A stretch of DNA of 64,000 nt from Marinoscillum furvescens DSM 4134 (GCF_003386095.1 NZ_QREG01000022.1:1-64000); one strand, 5' to 3'. Shown: positions 10,901 to 20,467, counted from the first letter of the stretch. Made by a program: numbers and translations. Notes: generated by a model not told the origin, from the sequence alone.

Positions 10901-11150
10901 GGGTGAAGTGAAAAATGGAGAAGGTGTGTATGGTCTTCAGCGAGCCTTTCAGGTAGCAGGTGCAGATGCAATCATCATGTCTATGTGGACGGTAGATGAT
11001 GATGCTACGCAAGAGCTCATGACCAACTTCTATGAAGAATGGCTTTCAGGCAAAACGAAACACGAGGCATTTATCACTGCTCAGAAAAGACTTAAAGACA
11101 AATGGCAGGCACCTTATTACTGGGGAGCCTTTGTGATGGTCGGTAATTAA
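7971..11150 (+). CDS. TPR-CHAT protein (caspase-like peptidase domain)
   Basis: This 1059-residue protein begins with a signal peptide (MTRVLFSSVLLLLISAALHA). Tetratricopeptide-like helical repeats fill about residues 35-480, with AEEIYLDNLAKSEELYG-type units. A linker follows, and the last ~380 residues form a CHAT domain. The caspase-like dyad is visible as His899 (HIATHGFF) and Cys973 (LSACETGLGE). The end, YYWGAFVMVGN, is typical of the family. A Gly/Arg-rich stretch (about 805-840) interrupts the domain. CHAT proteins of this kind are common in Bacteroidota and are presumed cysteine peptidases or scaffolds. The signal peptide places this one outside the cytoplasm, which argues against a role in an intracellular defence complex. 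Its target is unknown. It is a single-gene unit, followed by a hairpin at 11172-11206. Confidence 0.9.
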   Translation: MTRVLFSSVLLLLISAALHAQSPFKTKKEQKFYEKINKLYENGDYEGILDKEAEIIAYSAGREDTVAAVMNFFLGDSYLLWNDDLETAAEFFRQEYQIRKDIGQVDEGFTNTAFNLGYVLDELGYFSETEKIYLDLLKIDEELFGKASENYIYDAQSLLDHYIFTEEYQKGLALAQDIKKVVKKKTFEEAMLERFIGDFYEMAGESSKAEKHLLKAIDLLNEQGMYASIENVSFLVSLAGLYTNNGKLPLAEEVYLEAKDILKRLPEDWTDYEVRLNGNIALLQQFFGNYELAEEIYLDNLAKSEELYGKESINYAIETLELGNVHFFSGSLEKAHEYYNQSASILEQTMGKENLYYARILQNKAYILAKQEKFDAAIQTAKEAVSLTEDISGDNQYQTSFPYYYLANVYFMMGDLENARESYEKSLALRKKSVGKQHDEYSKATRSLATLNWEMNEFSDAKSYYAETFQNYFTQINTIFPILSEEEKSKFYYTNLRPAFEQYNSFIVETSRDEKELIGEMYNYQLATKGIILSATNKVKNAILNSGDEELISKYENWISQKERLAKLFSATDIPLDIRNAKIDSLTTLSNSLEKELSKLSTAFADNFAAKDMTWQDVRDQLKTGEAAVEIIRFRDFDPAKGGSFTEEVYYAALIVTPDTEDYPEMVIMKNGKMMETRYLSNYRNAIKYKINEDFSYKLFWRPIANKLEGIKKVYFSPDGVFNQISIYTLRNPATGNFTLDELEIQLVNNTKDLLAVNAGSAADRSYLFGYPNYNMGVIEQKQKESGASADKIIKAAAEDRAMRGASRGVRGSRGGDQGDLAELTRSGSLPRGLRGNMLRYMRSNAMLSLLPGTKKEVNLIDSLYAKKNAQAVTYLSNEALEDSIKKVQNPRTLHIATHGFFLENDQDHEGEKDTYVQNPLLRSGLILAGANSFISEGVISNEIPHDEDGILTAFEAMNLNLDNTELVVLSACETGLGEVKNGEGVYGLQRAFQVAGADAIIMSMWTVDDDATQELMTNFYEEWLSGKTKHEAFITAQKRLKDKWQAPYYWGAFVMVGN

Positions 11151-11171
11151 TCTTTAGTTAGCATGAGAAAT

Positions 11172-11206
11172 CAAAGGCCTGGGTTCTTGATGAACACAGG
11201 CCTTTG
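11172..11206 (+). terminator. Hairpin after the TPR-CHAT gene
   Basis: CAAAGGCCTG (11172-11181) pairs perfectly with CAGGCCTTTG (11197-11206) over 10 bp. An inner GTTC/GAAC pair shortens the loop. The hairpin starts 21 bp after the stop codon. The following T content is modest (GAGTTTCTATGATTT), so termination may be incomplete. Confidence 0.6.
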
Positions 11207-11303
11207 AGTTTCTATGATTTCAATCGACCATCTACCAATTTTCATCGATATTTCACAAGGGAGTGAAATACTTTAGGAGGGTTTACTTATTTTCAAGGCA
11301 TCC

Positions 11304-12695
11304 ATGCAATCTAAGCCGTCCGAAATTCCAAAGCCTAATCCCCTCGAAAAGACCCTTTTCGAATTTATCTGCATAGTCCAGAGCGTAACCACCGCCTATT
11401 TATTCGTTCAGGGACTATTTAGAGCAGGGTGGGACTCTTACTGGGTCATGGACCTGGCCCTCACCATCTGCGGGCTTTCATTCTACTGGCTTTCAAAATA
11501 CAAAGGCTATTTTCTTCAAATTCGGTTTGTACTGATAGGCTTATTGTTATTAGCCTCCATATTCTTCTGGACCAAGTTTGGTGGAATGTATGGTCACACG
11601 GCCATTGGCACACTGGCAGTAGGCGTTATACTTACCTTAATAGCACCACGGTCTCAAAGCAAGTACTTCACCCTCACATATTTCATATTTATGGCCTGCA
11701 TGGTAGGCATTCAAAGCTTTACAGATATCATCAATGACGATTTTCCAAAAAGAACCTACGCTACCAATTACCTGTTTCTCTCTGCCGTAATCCTGATGGT
11801 GGTGTACAAGGTGAAAACTGAGTTTGACAAAGAACGACGCAAAAGCATTAAGCAAAACGCCAACCTTGAGGCTTTGAACGAAAAGCTTCAAAAATCCATT
11901 GTGGAAAAAGAAAAAATCATCAAGCAGCTTAGTCAGGCACGGGACCAGCTGGTAGAGTCCGAAAAAATGGCTTCTGTAGGTCGTCTTACAGCTGGGCTTG
12001 CCCATGAGCTAAACAACCCACTCAATTACGTCGGGGGCAATGTGCAGCCCATCATTCAAGATCTGGAAGACATTAAAAACGGAATGTCTGATGCACAATT
12101 TGCCAAATACCAGCAAAACTTCGAAGAAATCAACAAGCTCCTGATCAATATCATGGAAGGCTCGCAGCGTGCCACAGATGTGGTAAATAACCTGCTTAAA
12201 ATTTCGCCACAAGCACTGGAAAAAAAGGTTTCGCAGCTATCACTCAATGAGCTGGTAGCTCGCACCTGCATCCTCCTCCAAAATGCGCACCCCAACATTC
12301 ACTTTTGGATCGTGAGAAATGAAAAGCTCAACATCCTGGGCAACAAGGTAGAAATCAATCAAGTATTGCTCAACATCCTGAAAAATGCCGTAGATGCTGT
12401 AAATGGTAAAGAAAAAGGCAAAGTCACCATAGATATCTATTATAAAAACCAACAGAACATCATTGCCATCAAAGACAATGGCGTAGGTATTAGTCCCCCC
12501 AATATTTCTAAAATCTTCGAACCATTTTTCACCACAAAGGAAGAAGGAAAAGGAACTGGCCTGGGCCTATACATCTCCTACGGTATTGTGAAAAAACACG
12601 GTGGAAAAATCACCTACAAACCACAGGAAGAAGGATCATGCTTTGAAATTTCGTTCCCTTCTTTCAAACCAAGGAAAACAAATAATGTGAGTTAA
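11304..12695 (+). CDS. Membrane-bound sensor histidine kinase
   Basis: The 463-residue protein has about five to six hydrophobic segments in residues 15-170 and a coiled-coil linker at 175-220. The phospho-acceptor H-box ([12 protein letters not shown]) places the likely phosphorylated His at 234. A HATPase_c domain follows: N box around [13 protein letters not shown]1 DNGVGISP, and G2 [20 protein letters not shown]. There is no receiver domain and no response regulator gene next to it, so it is an orphan kinase whose partner must be elsewhere. The sensory input is the membrane region itself, since no periplasmic domain is apparent. The start is the first ATG after a purine-rich AGGAGG stretch at 11275-11280, which lies too far upstream to act as a normal ribosome-binding site. 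Confidence 0.9.
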   Translation: MQSKPSEIPKPNPLEKTLFEFICIVQSVTTAYLFVQGLFRAGWDSYWVMDLALTICGLSFYWLSKYKGYFLQIRFVLIGLLLLASIFFWTKFGGMYGHTAIGTLAVGVILTLIAPRSQSKYFTLTYFIFMACMVGIQSFTDIINDDFPKRTYATNYLFLSAVILMVVYKVKTEFDKERRKSIKQNANLEALNEKLQKSIVEKEKIIKQLSQARDQLVESEKMASVGRLTAGLAHELNNPLNYVGGNVQPIIQDLEDIKNGMSDAQFAKYQQNFEEINKLLINIMEGSQRATDVVNNLLKISPQALEKKVSQLSLNELVARTCILLQNAHPNIHFWIVRNEKLNILGNKVEINQVLLNILKNAVDAVNGKEKGKVTIDIYYKNQQNIIAIKDNGVGISPPNISKIFEPFFTTKEEGKGTGLGLYISYGIVKKHGGKITYKPQEEGSCFEISFPSFKPRKTNNVS

Positions 12696-12816
12696 GGATT
12701 GTGAGAAAGAAGATGAACCAAACTCACAATCTATGATACTCAACATTTCTCCGATCACCCTAATTTCTGCTCTGCTGATATGGCTTATTGAGCCAACCGA
12801 AATAAACCAGCTCACC

Positions 12817-13581
12817 ATGTGTCACAACACTACCCAGGCTTTTGCACAGCTGAGTTACGATGATGCCTTTGCCATGGCACACCTAGACCCTAATCCGTAC
12901 CCTGCTCAGGAGTTTAATGGTGAAATGATCACTTACCCCGCAAGCGATGGTAATGCCGCAAACGCCTATTTTGTCAAAGCCAAACAACCTTCAAATGACT
13001 ACCTCCTGGTCATTCATGAGTGGTATGGACTCAATGCCTATGTGAAAAATGAATCTGACAAGTTTGCCAAACGATTTCCAGACATGAACGTCATCGCGCT
13101 GGACCTGTACGATGGCAAAGTGGCCGACAACCGTGAAGATGCCCGAAAATACATGCAGGCAGTTTCAACTGAGCGTGCCCTGACCATTATCAAAGGTGCG
13201 GCAGCATTTGCCGGACAGGAAGCAGACCTCTACACCATAGGTTGGTGTTTTGGTGGAGGGTGGTCACTACAGGCAGCTATTACCCTTGGCACTCAGGCCA
13301 AAGGAGCCGTCATGTTTTATGGCATGCCCGAGACCGAAACAGACCGGCTGGAAAAGCTCCAGTGTGATGTACTTGCAGTATTTGCCGAGCAGGACAAGTG
13401 GATTACGCCAGAAGTAGCAGCCAGATTTGAGGCATCCATGGCTAAGCTCAGCCCAGAGCTAACCCTAAAATCATACGATGCAGGCCATGGGTTTGCCAAT
13501 CCGAGCAACCCGGTATATGATCAGGAGGCTGCCAGCAAGGCGTACCGCCACGTATTCGATTTTATCAGTGCCCGGCGATAA
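12817..13581 (+). CDS. Dienelactone hydrolase family protein
   Basis: This is an alpha/beta hydrolase of the dienelactone hydrolase family, cytoplasmic, about 254 residues from the chosen start. The nucleophile is Cys144 in IGWCFGGGWS. Asp193 (AEQDKWI) and His224 (AGHGFANP) complete the Cys-Asp-His triad typical of the family. The frame is open further upstream to an ATG at 12733, which would add 28 hydrophobic residues. I prefer the ATG at 12817 (MCHNTTQAF) because it gives the usual family length. If the longer form is real, the protein would carry a membrane or signal segment. The natural substrate is unknown. polA starts 33 bp downstream, so the two may be co-transcribed. Confidence 0.85.
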   Translation: MCHNTTQAFAQLSYDDAFAMAHLDPNPYPAQEFNGEMITYPASDGNAANAYFVKAKQPSNDYLLVIHEWYGLNAYVKNESDKFAKRFPDMNVIALDLYDGKVADNREDARKYMQAVSTERALTIIKGAAAFAGQEADLYTIGWCFGGGWSLQAAITLGTQAKGAVMFYGMPETETDRLEKLQCDVLAVFAEQDKWITPEVAARFEASMAKLSPELTLKSYDAGHGFANPSNPVYDQEAASKAYRHVFDFISARR

Positions 13582-13614
13582 AAAATCTTTGGCAGTTGGT
13601 TTACCTTTACTCGC

Positions 13615-16374
13615 ATGAGTGAAAAGAAAAAACTGTTCCTGCTAGACGCCATGGCTCTGATCTACAGAGCACACTTTGCCCTAAGTAAAAACCCCAGAAT
13701 AAGCTCAAAAGGCACCGATACGGGTGCCATTATGGGCTTTACCAACACCCTGCTGGAAATTATCACCAAAGAAAAGCCATCACACATAGGAGTGGCCTTT
13801 GACACCTCTGCACCTACCTTTCGGCATGTAGAGTACCCCGAGTACAAAGCCACCCGACAGTCAATGCCCGAAGAAATCAGAGTGGCTATCCCTTACTGTA
13901 AAGACATTGTCAAAGGATTCAACATTCCGATCATAGAGCTGGATGGCTATGAAGCCGATGACCTTATAGGCACCCTGGCCAAAAAAGCCGCACGCCAGGA
14001 CTTTGAGGTGTACATGATGACACCAGACAAAGACTATGCACAGCTCGTAGAGGAGCACATTTTTCTATATAAACCCGCTTATATGGGCAATGCCGTAGAT
14101 ATCTGGGGTATTCCTGAGGTGCTCAAAAAATTTGATATTGAAAATGTAGACCAGGTGCGCGATGTGCTCGGACTGAAAGGGGACTCCGTGGACAACATCC
14201 CCGGCATCCCCGGAGTTGGCGACAAGACAGCCTCCAAACTGCTCAAGGAATTTGGCACCGTAGAAAACATAGTAGCCAATGCCGACCAGCTAAAAGGTGC
14301 ACTAAAAAAGAAAATAGAGGAGAATGGCGAGCAGGGCATTTTCTCCAAAAAGCTGGCTACCATCGAAATAGAGTCGCCTTTCGAATTTTCCGAAGAGCAG
14401 TTGGCGATGAAAGAACCTATTGCGGATATACTGAACCCAATCTTTGAAGAACTAGAGCTTCGTACCATCGGAAAAAGAGTTTTTGGTGACCAGGCTTCCA
14501 ATGAAGATTCCGGGCAGCTTGGACTGTTTGGAGCAGCTGAAGGTGGTGAAGCGGGCTCTTCGAAAGAAACACTTGAAGATCGCAAGACCAACTATCACCT
14601 GGTAGCAGATGTTGCTGGCCGCAAGGAGCTGATTCGTAAACTGAGCGCAGTACCAGAGTTTTGTTTTGATACCGAAACCACCAGCCTGCAGTCAGTAGAA
14701 GCCGAGCTCGTAGGGATCAGTTTTAGTGTCCAAAAAGGAGAGGCATGGTTTGTCACCGTGCCCGAAAACCGGGAAGAAGCCCAGGCTATTGCCAATGAGT
14801 TTAAAGAGCTCTTTGAAGATGAGAACACGCTAAAAATAGGTCAAAACCTGAAGTACGACATGCAGGTACTGCGCAACTATGGCATTACCCTAAAGGGAAA
14901 AATCTTCGACACCATGCTGGCCCACTACCTCATAGATCCGGAGACGGCTCACAACATGGACGTGCTGGCCGAAAATTACCTCAACTACACGCCGGTTTCT
15001 TATTCTGAGCTGGTCGGTACCGGCAAAAAACAAAAATCACTGCGTGAAATTGACCCTGAAGATGTCAAAAATTACGCATGTGAAGATGCGGACATCACCC
15101 TCCAGCTCAAAGAAAAGCTGGAGCCCGAAATCAAAGAGTTTAACCTCGGCAAACTGCTGCACGAGGTGGAGGAGCCGCTATCGTATGTCCTGGCCGATAT
15201 GGAATATGAAGGCGTACATGTAGATGAGGCCGCTCTGGCGGAAATGTCCAAGGAACTGGAAAAAGAAAGCCTTCGTGCTCAAACGGAAATATTTGAAATC
15301 GCCGGTCAGGAGTTCAATATCGGTTCTCCCAAGCAGCTAGGAGAAATCCTTTTCAACAAACTCAAGCTGGTAGACAAACCAAAAAAGACCAAATCCGGGC
15401 AGTTTGCAACTGGTGAGGACATCCTCTCCAAACTTGCCAATGAACATGAAATCGCATCGAAAATCCTGGAGTTTAGAGAATATCAAAAACTAAAATCTAC
15501 TTATGTAGATGCCTTGCCCAAGCTGATCAGCAAAGTAGACGGCCGCATCCATACGGACTACCGGCAAACCATAGCCGCCACTGGCCGACTGAGCTCCAAC
15601 AATCCGAACCTGCAAAACATCCCGATCCGTACCGAAAAGGGTCGTGAAATCCGAAAGGCGTTTATTCCTCGCGGTGAAGACTATCGCATCATGGCGGCCG
15701 ATTACTCTCAAATCGAACTGCGCATTATGGCCGCATTTTCCGGTGACGAAAGCATGACCGAGGCTTTCAAAAATGGTGTGGACATTCATGCCAACACAGC
15801 CAGCAAAGTCTTCAAAGTAGCTCTCGATGATGTAGAGCCCAACATGCGCCGCAAAGCCAAAGAAGTCAATTTCGGGATCATCTACGGTATCTCGGCTTTT
15901 GGGCTATCCCAAAACCTGGGCATCTCGCGTGGAGAAGCTAGCGAAATCATTGAAGCGTACTTTACTGAGTTTCCGAAAGTAAAAGCCTACATGGACGAGG
16001 TGGTAGAGAAGGCTCGCAAACAAGAATATGTAGAGACCATATTGGGTCGCAGAAGGTACCTGCGAAACATCAACGCCAAAAACTTCACCATGCGTGGGTT
16101 TGCAGAACGCAACGCCATCAATGCTCCTATACAAGGAAGTGCCGCAGACATGATCAAAGTAGCCATGATCAAAGTGCATGACTGGATGAAGCAGGAAAAC
16201 TTAAAATCCAAAATGATCATGCAAGTGCATGATGAATTGGTCTTTGATGCCCACGAAAGCGAGCTCGAATTGCTCACCAGCAAAGTGGATGAGTTTATGA
16301 AAACAGCCATAGAGATCGATGTGCCTATGGAAATAGGCATCGGTACCGGCACCAACTGGCTGCAAGCACACTAA
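13615..16374 (+). CDS. polA: DNA polymerase I
   Basis: The 919-residue repair and Okazaki-fragment polymerase has all three domains. The N-terminal 5'-3' exonuclease/FEN domain (residues 1-290) carries LLDAMALIYRAHFAL, DGYEADDLIGT and PGVGDKTA. The 3'-5' proofreading domain (about 335-520) keeps the DTET motif (FCFDTETTSL), so proofreading residues look intact, unlike in some Gram-positive PolA proteins. The polymerase domain (about 520-919) has motif A (DYSQIELRIMA), the O-helix (RRKAKEVNFGIIYG) and motif C (QVHDELVFD, Asp near 873). Length is normal for the family. The ATG at 13615 gives the standard N-terminus (MSEKKKLFLLDAM). Confidence 0.98.
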   Translation: MSEKKKLFLLDAMALIYRAHFALSKNPRISSKGTDTGAIMGFTNTLLEIITKEKPSHIGVAFDTSAPTFRHVEYPEYKATRQSMPEEIRVAIPYCKDIVKGFNIPIIELDGYEADDLIGTLAKKAARQDFEVYMMTPDKDYAQLVEEHIFLYKPAYMGNAVDIWGIPEVLKKFDIENVDQVRDVLGLKGDSVDNIPGIPGVGDKTASKLLKEFGTVENIVANADQLKGALKKKIEENGEQGIFSKKLATIEIESPFEFSEEQLAMKEPIADILNPIFEELELRTIGKRVFGDQASNEDSGQLGLFGAAEGGEAGSSKETLEDRKTNYHLVADVAGRKELIRKLSAVPEFCFDTETTSLQSVEAELVGISFSVQKGEAWFVTVPENREEAQAIANEFKELFEDENTLKIGQNLKYDMQVLRNYGITLKGKIFDTMLAHYLIDPETAHNMDVLAENYLNYTPVSYSELVGTGKKQKSLREIDPEDVKNYACEDADITLQLKEKLEPEIKEFNLGKLLHEVEEPLSYVLADMEYEGVHVDEAALAEMSKELEKESLRAQTEIFEIAGQEFNIGSPKQLGEILFNKLKLVDKPKKTKSGQFATGEDILSKLANEHEIASKILEFREYQKLKSTYVDALPKLISKVDGRIHTDYRQTIAATGRLSSNNPNLQNIPIRTEKGREIRKAFIPRGEDYRIMAADYSQIELRIMAAFSGDESMTEAFKNGVDIHANTASKVFKVALDDVEPNMRRKAKEVNFGIIYGISAFGLSQNLGISRGEASEIIEAYFTEFPKVKAYMDEVVEKARKQEYVETILGRRRYLRNINAKNFTMRGFAERNAINAPIQGSAADMIKVAMIKVHDWMKQENLKSKMIMQVHDELVFDAHESELELLTSKVDEFMKTAIEIDVPMEIGIGTGTNWLQAH

Positions 16375-16404
16375 TTCACTAGAATACTCTTTTAGAAAGC
16401 TATT

Positions 16405-17352
16405 ATGGATACCATCCCAAGCCTCACCAACATCAAACGTGCGCACCAGCGAATCTCGAAGATTACGCTGGACACTCCGGTGCTTACCTCACAGACCATC
16501 AATGAGATGGCCGGGTGTGAGGTGTATTTTAAATGCGAAAACTTCCAGAAAGTGGGGTCTTTTAAAATGCGAGGCGCCGCAAACATGATCCTCGGGTTTC
16601 GCTCGGAAGAGCGCACCAATGGATTTGCCACGCACTCTTCTGGCAACCACGCCCAAGCTGTAGCACTGGCTGCCAAGCTCGCTGGTAGCAAGGCCTATGT
16701 AGTTATGCCCAAAAACAGTGCTCAGGTGAAAATCAATGCCACCAAAGACTATGGTGCTGACGTCATCCTGTGTGAGCCCAATGAGCAATCGCGAATCAGC
16801 ACGTGTGATCAGGTCATCGCCGAAACAGGAGCCATTTTTGTGCACCCATTTGATGACTACCGCATCATCGCGGGTCAGGCCACCGCTGCCAAAGAACTCA
16901 TGGAAGACGTACCCGGACTACACACCATCATGACGCCCGTAGGTGGCGGTGGACTGGCTGCCGGTACAGCACTTGCTGCACAGTACATAGACCCTAATGT
17001 GGAGGTGGTATTGGGTGAGCCCAAAAAGGCCGATGATACCTTTAAATCTTTACAAGCCAATAAAATCATACCCGTAAAAAACCCCGACACCATCGCCGAT
17101 GGCCTGCGTACCAGCATAGGCGCTCGAAACTTTGAGATTATTCAAAAGTATGTGAAAGAAGTGGTGACCGTCAGTGAAAAGGAAATCATAGATGCCATGC
17201 GCACGATATGGGAACGCATGAAAATCATCATCGAGCCCTCATGTGCTGTGCCCTTTGCAGCTTTGCTCAAGGAAAAAGAAAAATACACCGGAAAAAAAGT
17301 AGGGATCATTCTTACTGGCGGAAATGTGGATTTAAGCAATCTGCCTTTTTAG
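16405..17352 (+). CDS. PLP-dependent threonine/serine dehydratase
   Basis: This 315-residue fold-type II PLP enzyme has the Schiff-base lysine at Lys54 (VGSFKMRGAAN), the SSGNHAQAVA substrate loop and the glycine-rich phosphate-binding loop GGGGLAAG. It lacks the C-terminal ACT-like regulatory domain of biosynthetic IlvA. It is therefore closer to catabolic threonine ammonia-lyase or serine racemase-type proteins, which convert threonine or serine to 2-oxo acid plus ammonia. Exact specificity cannot be read from the sequence. The gene starts 30 bp after polA on the same strand and is probably co-transcribed, though the functions are unrelated. Confidence 0.9.
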   Translation: MDTIPSLTNIKRAHQRISKITLDTPVLTSQTINEMAGCEVYFKCENFQKVGSFKMRGAANMILGFRSEERTNGFATHSSGNHAQAVALAAKLAGSKAYVVMPKNSAQVKINATKDYGADVILCEPNEQSRISTCDQVIAETGAIFVHPFDDYRIIAGQATAAKELMEDVPGLHTIMTPVGGGGLAAGTALAAQYIDPNVEVVLGEPKKADDTFKSLQANKIIPVKNPDTIADGLRTSIGARNFEIIQKYVKEVVTVSEKEIIDAMRTIWERMKIIIEPSCAVPFAALLKEKEKYTGKKVGIILTGGNVDLSNLPF

Positions 17353-17428
17353 ATTTGTTGCCCCAAAACAATTGAATGTACAGAGCAAGCGGCGGACGGC
17401 CGTTTGAAAACAATTTTAATAATCCAAA

Positions 17429-19579
17429 ATGAAGTATTCTACTACACTACTACTCACACTGGTGAGCCTGCTGGCTATTGCCCAAAAGGAAATCACCTTT
17501 GACCAGCTATCTAACTGGACTTTTTACCCCAACTCCGTGCGCAGTGTCAACTGGATGAACGATGGCCAGTACTACTCCGCCCTAAGCCAAAACAAGGTGA
17601 TAAAATATGATGTCACCACTGGAGAAGCTACCGAAACGCTGGTAGACGGTGATGTGCTAGACATCCAAATCGATGACTATGCTTTCAGCGCAGACGAAAA
17701 ACAAGTACTCCTCCTGACGGACAGAAAGTCCGTATACCGCAGGTCGTTTACTGCGGTGTACTATGTGTATACGCTAGGGGCCTCTGATGCAGAACTCCTC
17801 AGCGAAGGTCGCCAGGCATACGCTACGTTTTCGCCAGATGGCAAAAAAATAGCCTTTACCCGAGACAACAACCTCTTCTACAAAAACCTGGATAATGATG
17901 TAGAGGTAGCCATCACCACAGACGGCAAACCAAACGAGATCATCAATGGCAGTACCGACTGGGTATATGAAGAAGAGCTATACCTGACCAAAGCTTTCGT
18001 GTGGTCGGTAGACAGCAAAAAGATAGCCTATCACCGATTTGATGAGCGTGGTGTGCGTGAGTACAACATGCAGCTGTGGAATGATGGGGCACTCTATCCG
18101 CAGGACTACATCTACAAATACCCCAAAGCCGGTGAAGCCAATTCGATCGTTTCGCTTCATGTTTTTGACCTCACAAATCAGGGAAAAGTAACGGTAGATA
18201 CAGGCAACGAAACGGACATCTACATCCCCAGAGTGTACTGGACTCAAGATGCCAATACCGTATCGGTGCAGCGGCTCAACCGCCTACAAAACCAGCTCGA
18301 CATTTTGCATGTGAATGCCACTACAGGCGAATCCAAAGTAGTCCTCACAGACAAAAGTGAAACGTATATAGACCTGACTTACTGTGATGACCTGACTTAC
18401 TTAAATGATGGCAAACACTTTTTGTACAGTAGCGAAATGGATGGGTTTAAGCATTTTTACCTGTACAAAACTGATGGGACACTCGTGCGACAGATCACAA
18501 CAGGCAGCTACGAGGCAGAGTCGCTGGTAGGTCTGGACCAAAGTCCGAAAACACCTGTATTGTACTTTACCTCCACGGAGCAATCACCCATGGAGCGTGA
18601 CCTCTACCGCATAGACCTCAAGGGTAAAAACAAACAGCGCCTTACTACCAGAGGGTTTTCTAAAATCAACATGAGTACGGACTGCAGCTACTATATGAAC
18701 TATCAGTCTACTGCTACCGAGCCGCTCCAGGTAAGCCTTTATCAAACGAAGGGTAATAAGCTTATCAAAGTGCTGGAAGACAATAAAGCATTGGCCCAAA
18801 CTACTGAAGCCTACGGTTTTGCGGCTAAAGAATTCTTCACTTTTGAAACGGTAGATGGCACTTCGCTGAATGGCTACTTTCTAAAACCTGCTGATTTTAC
18901 TGCTGGCAAGGAGTACCCAACGATCGTATATCAGTATAGCGGGCCAGGATCTCAAAACGTGAAAAACGAATGGGGTGGAAGTCATTTTGCGTGGCATCAG
19001 CTTATGGTACAAAAAGGCTATATCGTGGCAATCGTGGATACACGAGGTACTGGCGGACGCGGTGCTGACTTTAAAAAACTTACCTACAAGCAGCTCGGCA
19101 AATATGAAACCGAAGACCTGATAGCCACAGGAAAATACCTGGCCGATCTACCTTTTGTGGCCAAAGACCGCATCGGAATCTGGGGGTGGAGCTACGGAGG
19201 CTACATGTCTTCATTGGCCATCCTCAAAGGCGCTGATGTGTTTAGCCTGGCTATAGCGGTAGCTCCTGTGACTACCTGGAGGTTTTACGATACCATCTAT
19301 ACGGAGCGCTACCTCCAGCGCCCGCAAGACAACCCCGAAGGCTATGATGACAACAGCCCGATCCACCATGCCGACAAGCTGAAAGGAGACTACCTGCTGG
19401 TACACGGTACGGGAGATGACAATGTGCATTTCCAAAACGCCGTAACGCTCCAGGAAGCGCTCATCAAAGCCGGCAAACAGTTCGATTCTTTTTACTACCC
19501 GGATAAAGCACATTCGCTAAGCGGAAGAAGAGGTCATCTTTATGAAAAAATGACCATTTTTATAGAGAATAACCTCTAA
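17429..19579 (+). CDS. Dipeptidyl peptidase IV family serine peptidase (S9)
   Basis: The 716-residue exported peptidase starts with a signal peptide (MKYSTTLLLTLVSLLAIA). Residues about 35-470 form the DPP4-type beta-propeller, with the DWVYEEEL motif (177-184) whose paired Glu residues bind the substrate N-terminus. The C-terminal alpha/beta hydrolase has Ser588 in GWSYGGYMS, Asp663 in HGTGDDNVH and His695 in KAHSLSG, a complete triad. The presence of the EE motif supports dipeptide release from Xaa-Pro or Xaa-Ala peptides rather than oligopeptidase activity. The likely location is the periplasm, in peptide nutrition. The lipid kinase gene begins 9 bp after its stop, so the two probably share a transcript. 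Confidence 0.94.
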   Translation: MKYSTTLLLTLVSLLAIAQKEITFDQLSNWTFYPNSVRSVNWMNDGQYYSALSQNKVIKYDVTTGEATETLVDGDVLDIQIDDYAFSADEKQVLLLTDRKSVYRRSFTAVYYVYTLGASDAELLSEGRQAYATFSPDGKKIAFTRDNNLFYKNLDNDVEVAITTDGKPNEIINGSTDWVYEEELYLTKAFVWSVDSKKIAYHRFDERGVREYNMQLWNDGALYPQDYIYKYPKAGEANSIVSLHVFDLTNQGKVTVDTGNETDIYIPRVYWTQDANTVSVQRLNRLQNQLDILHVNATTGESKVVLTDKSETYIDLTYCDDLTYLNDGKHFLYSSEMDGFKHFYLYKTDGTLVRQITTGSYEAESLVGLDQSPKTPVLYFTSTEQSPMERDLYRIDLKGKNKQRLTTRGFSKINMSTDCSYYMNYQSTATEPLQVSLYQTKGNKLIKVLEDNKALAQTTEAYGFAAKEFFTFETVDGTSLNGYFLKPADFTAGKEYPTIVYQYSGPGSQNVKNEWGGSHFAWHQLMVQKGYIVAIVDTRGTGGRGADFKKLTYKQLGKYETEDLIATGKYLADLPFVAKDRIGIWGWSYGGYMSSLAILKGADVFSLAIAVAPVTTWRFYDTIYTERYLQRPQDNPEGYDDNSPIHHADKLKGDYLLVHGTGDDNVHFQNAVTLQEALIKAGKQFDSFYYPDKAHSLSGRRGHLYEKMTIFIENNL

Positions 19580-19588
19580 CCTGAACGG

Positions 19589-20467
19589 ATGAATCGCCGA
19601 CTTTTTATAGTGGCAAACCCAGCTTCCGGCTCGCGCAATCTCGAAAAGATCTTGCGCGAGCTGGTAGACTATTGCACCACCAAACAAATGAAATACGATG
19701 TATTCCTCACGGCCCAAAGTCAGAATGGCTGGAAGACTGTGGAGGACTACCTGGATAAAACCTACACGGATTTGGTAGTGGTGGGAGGTGATGGCACCAT
19801 CAATGAATGCATAAACGGCCTGAAATACGACATTCCTGTTTCGATTATCCCCAATGGGACGGGCAATGACTTTAGCAAAACGCTAAATATCGGCAGCAGC
19901 CTGAAGGACTACATGCAGACGATGGAAACAGGCCAGATAAAAACCATCGATTTGGGCGTATGCAACGAACGGAAATTTGTGAATGGAGTAGGCGTAGGGT
20001 TTGATGGACAGATCGTGGCGGATATGCTCAACAGGAAAAGTATTTTCAAGGGAGCATCGAAATACTACTACTATGTACTCCGAATACTCGCCAGCTATAG
20101 CGCCCGCAAATACACCTTTGAGGTAAACAATAAATCCAAAAGCAAAAACCTCATCTTACTCTGTGTGGCAAATGGCACCACCTTCGGCGGCAGCTTCAAG
20201 CTCACTCCTCATGCAGATACTACAGATGGCCTGTTGGATGTGTGTGAAGTGGGCAATATTTCGGGATTGGGACGCTTTATGAACATCCACCGCCTGCAAT
20301 CTGGAAGTCACCACAAACTCAAGAAAGTCAAACTTTACCAAACCCAATCGCTACGTATAGCAGAAAACCCGCGCCTGGAAGCGCACATTGATGGAGAATA
20401 CTTCGAACACCCACCGTTTGAGTTTAGCGTGCTGCCAAAGGCCCTAAAAGTGCGGGTGAGAAGTTAA
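19589..20467 (+). CDS. Diacylglycerol/lipid kinase family protein
   Basis: The 292-residue cytosolic or membrane-associated protein has the DAGK catalytic signature GGDGTINECINGL near residue 70, then IPNGTGNDFSKTL, both diagnostic of the YegS/DgkB lipid kinase family. These phosphorylate diacylglycerol or related lipids with ATP. The C-terminal beta-sandwich is complete (LEAHIDGEYFE). It lies 9 bp behind the peptidase gene and converges with lgt; their stop codons overlap by 4 bp. The neighbour lgt releases glycerol-type lipid products when it modifies lipoproteins, so a shared role in lipid turnover is possible, but they are on opposite strands. Confidence 0.9.
   Translation: MNRRLFIVANPASGSRNLEKILRELVDYCTTKQMKYDVFLTAQSQNGWKTVEDYLDKTYTDLVVVGGDGTINECINGLKYDIPVSIIPNGTGNDFSKTLNIGSSLKDYMQTMETGQIKTIDLGVCNERKFVNGVGVGFDGQIVADMLNRKSIFKGASKYYYYVLRILASYSARKYTFEVNNKSKSKNLILLCVANGTTFGGSFKLTPHADTTDGLLDVCEVGNISGLGRFMNIHRLQSGSHHKLKKVKLYQTQSLRIAENPRLEAHIDGEYFEHPPFEFSVLPKALKVRVRS

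Noticed and set aside
7971..11150. TPR-CHAT as a partner of a type III-E CRISPR effector
   Set aside because: The protein has a signal peptide, is 46 kb from the cas genes, and no type III effector gene is present. It is a common secreted Bacteroidota architecture.
14079..14591. 170-codon minus-strand open frame inside polA
   Set aside because: It is antisense to a well-conserved polymerase gene, Ser/Pro-rich in the way shadow frames are, and has no recognisable motif.
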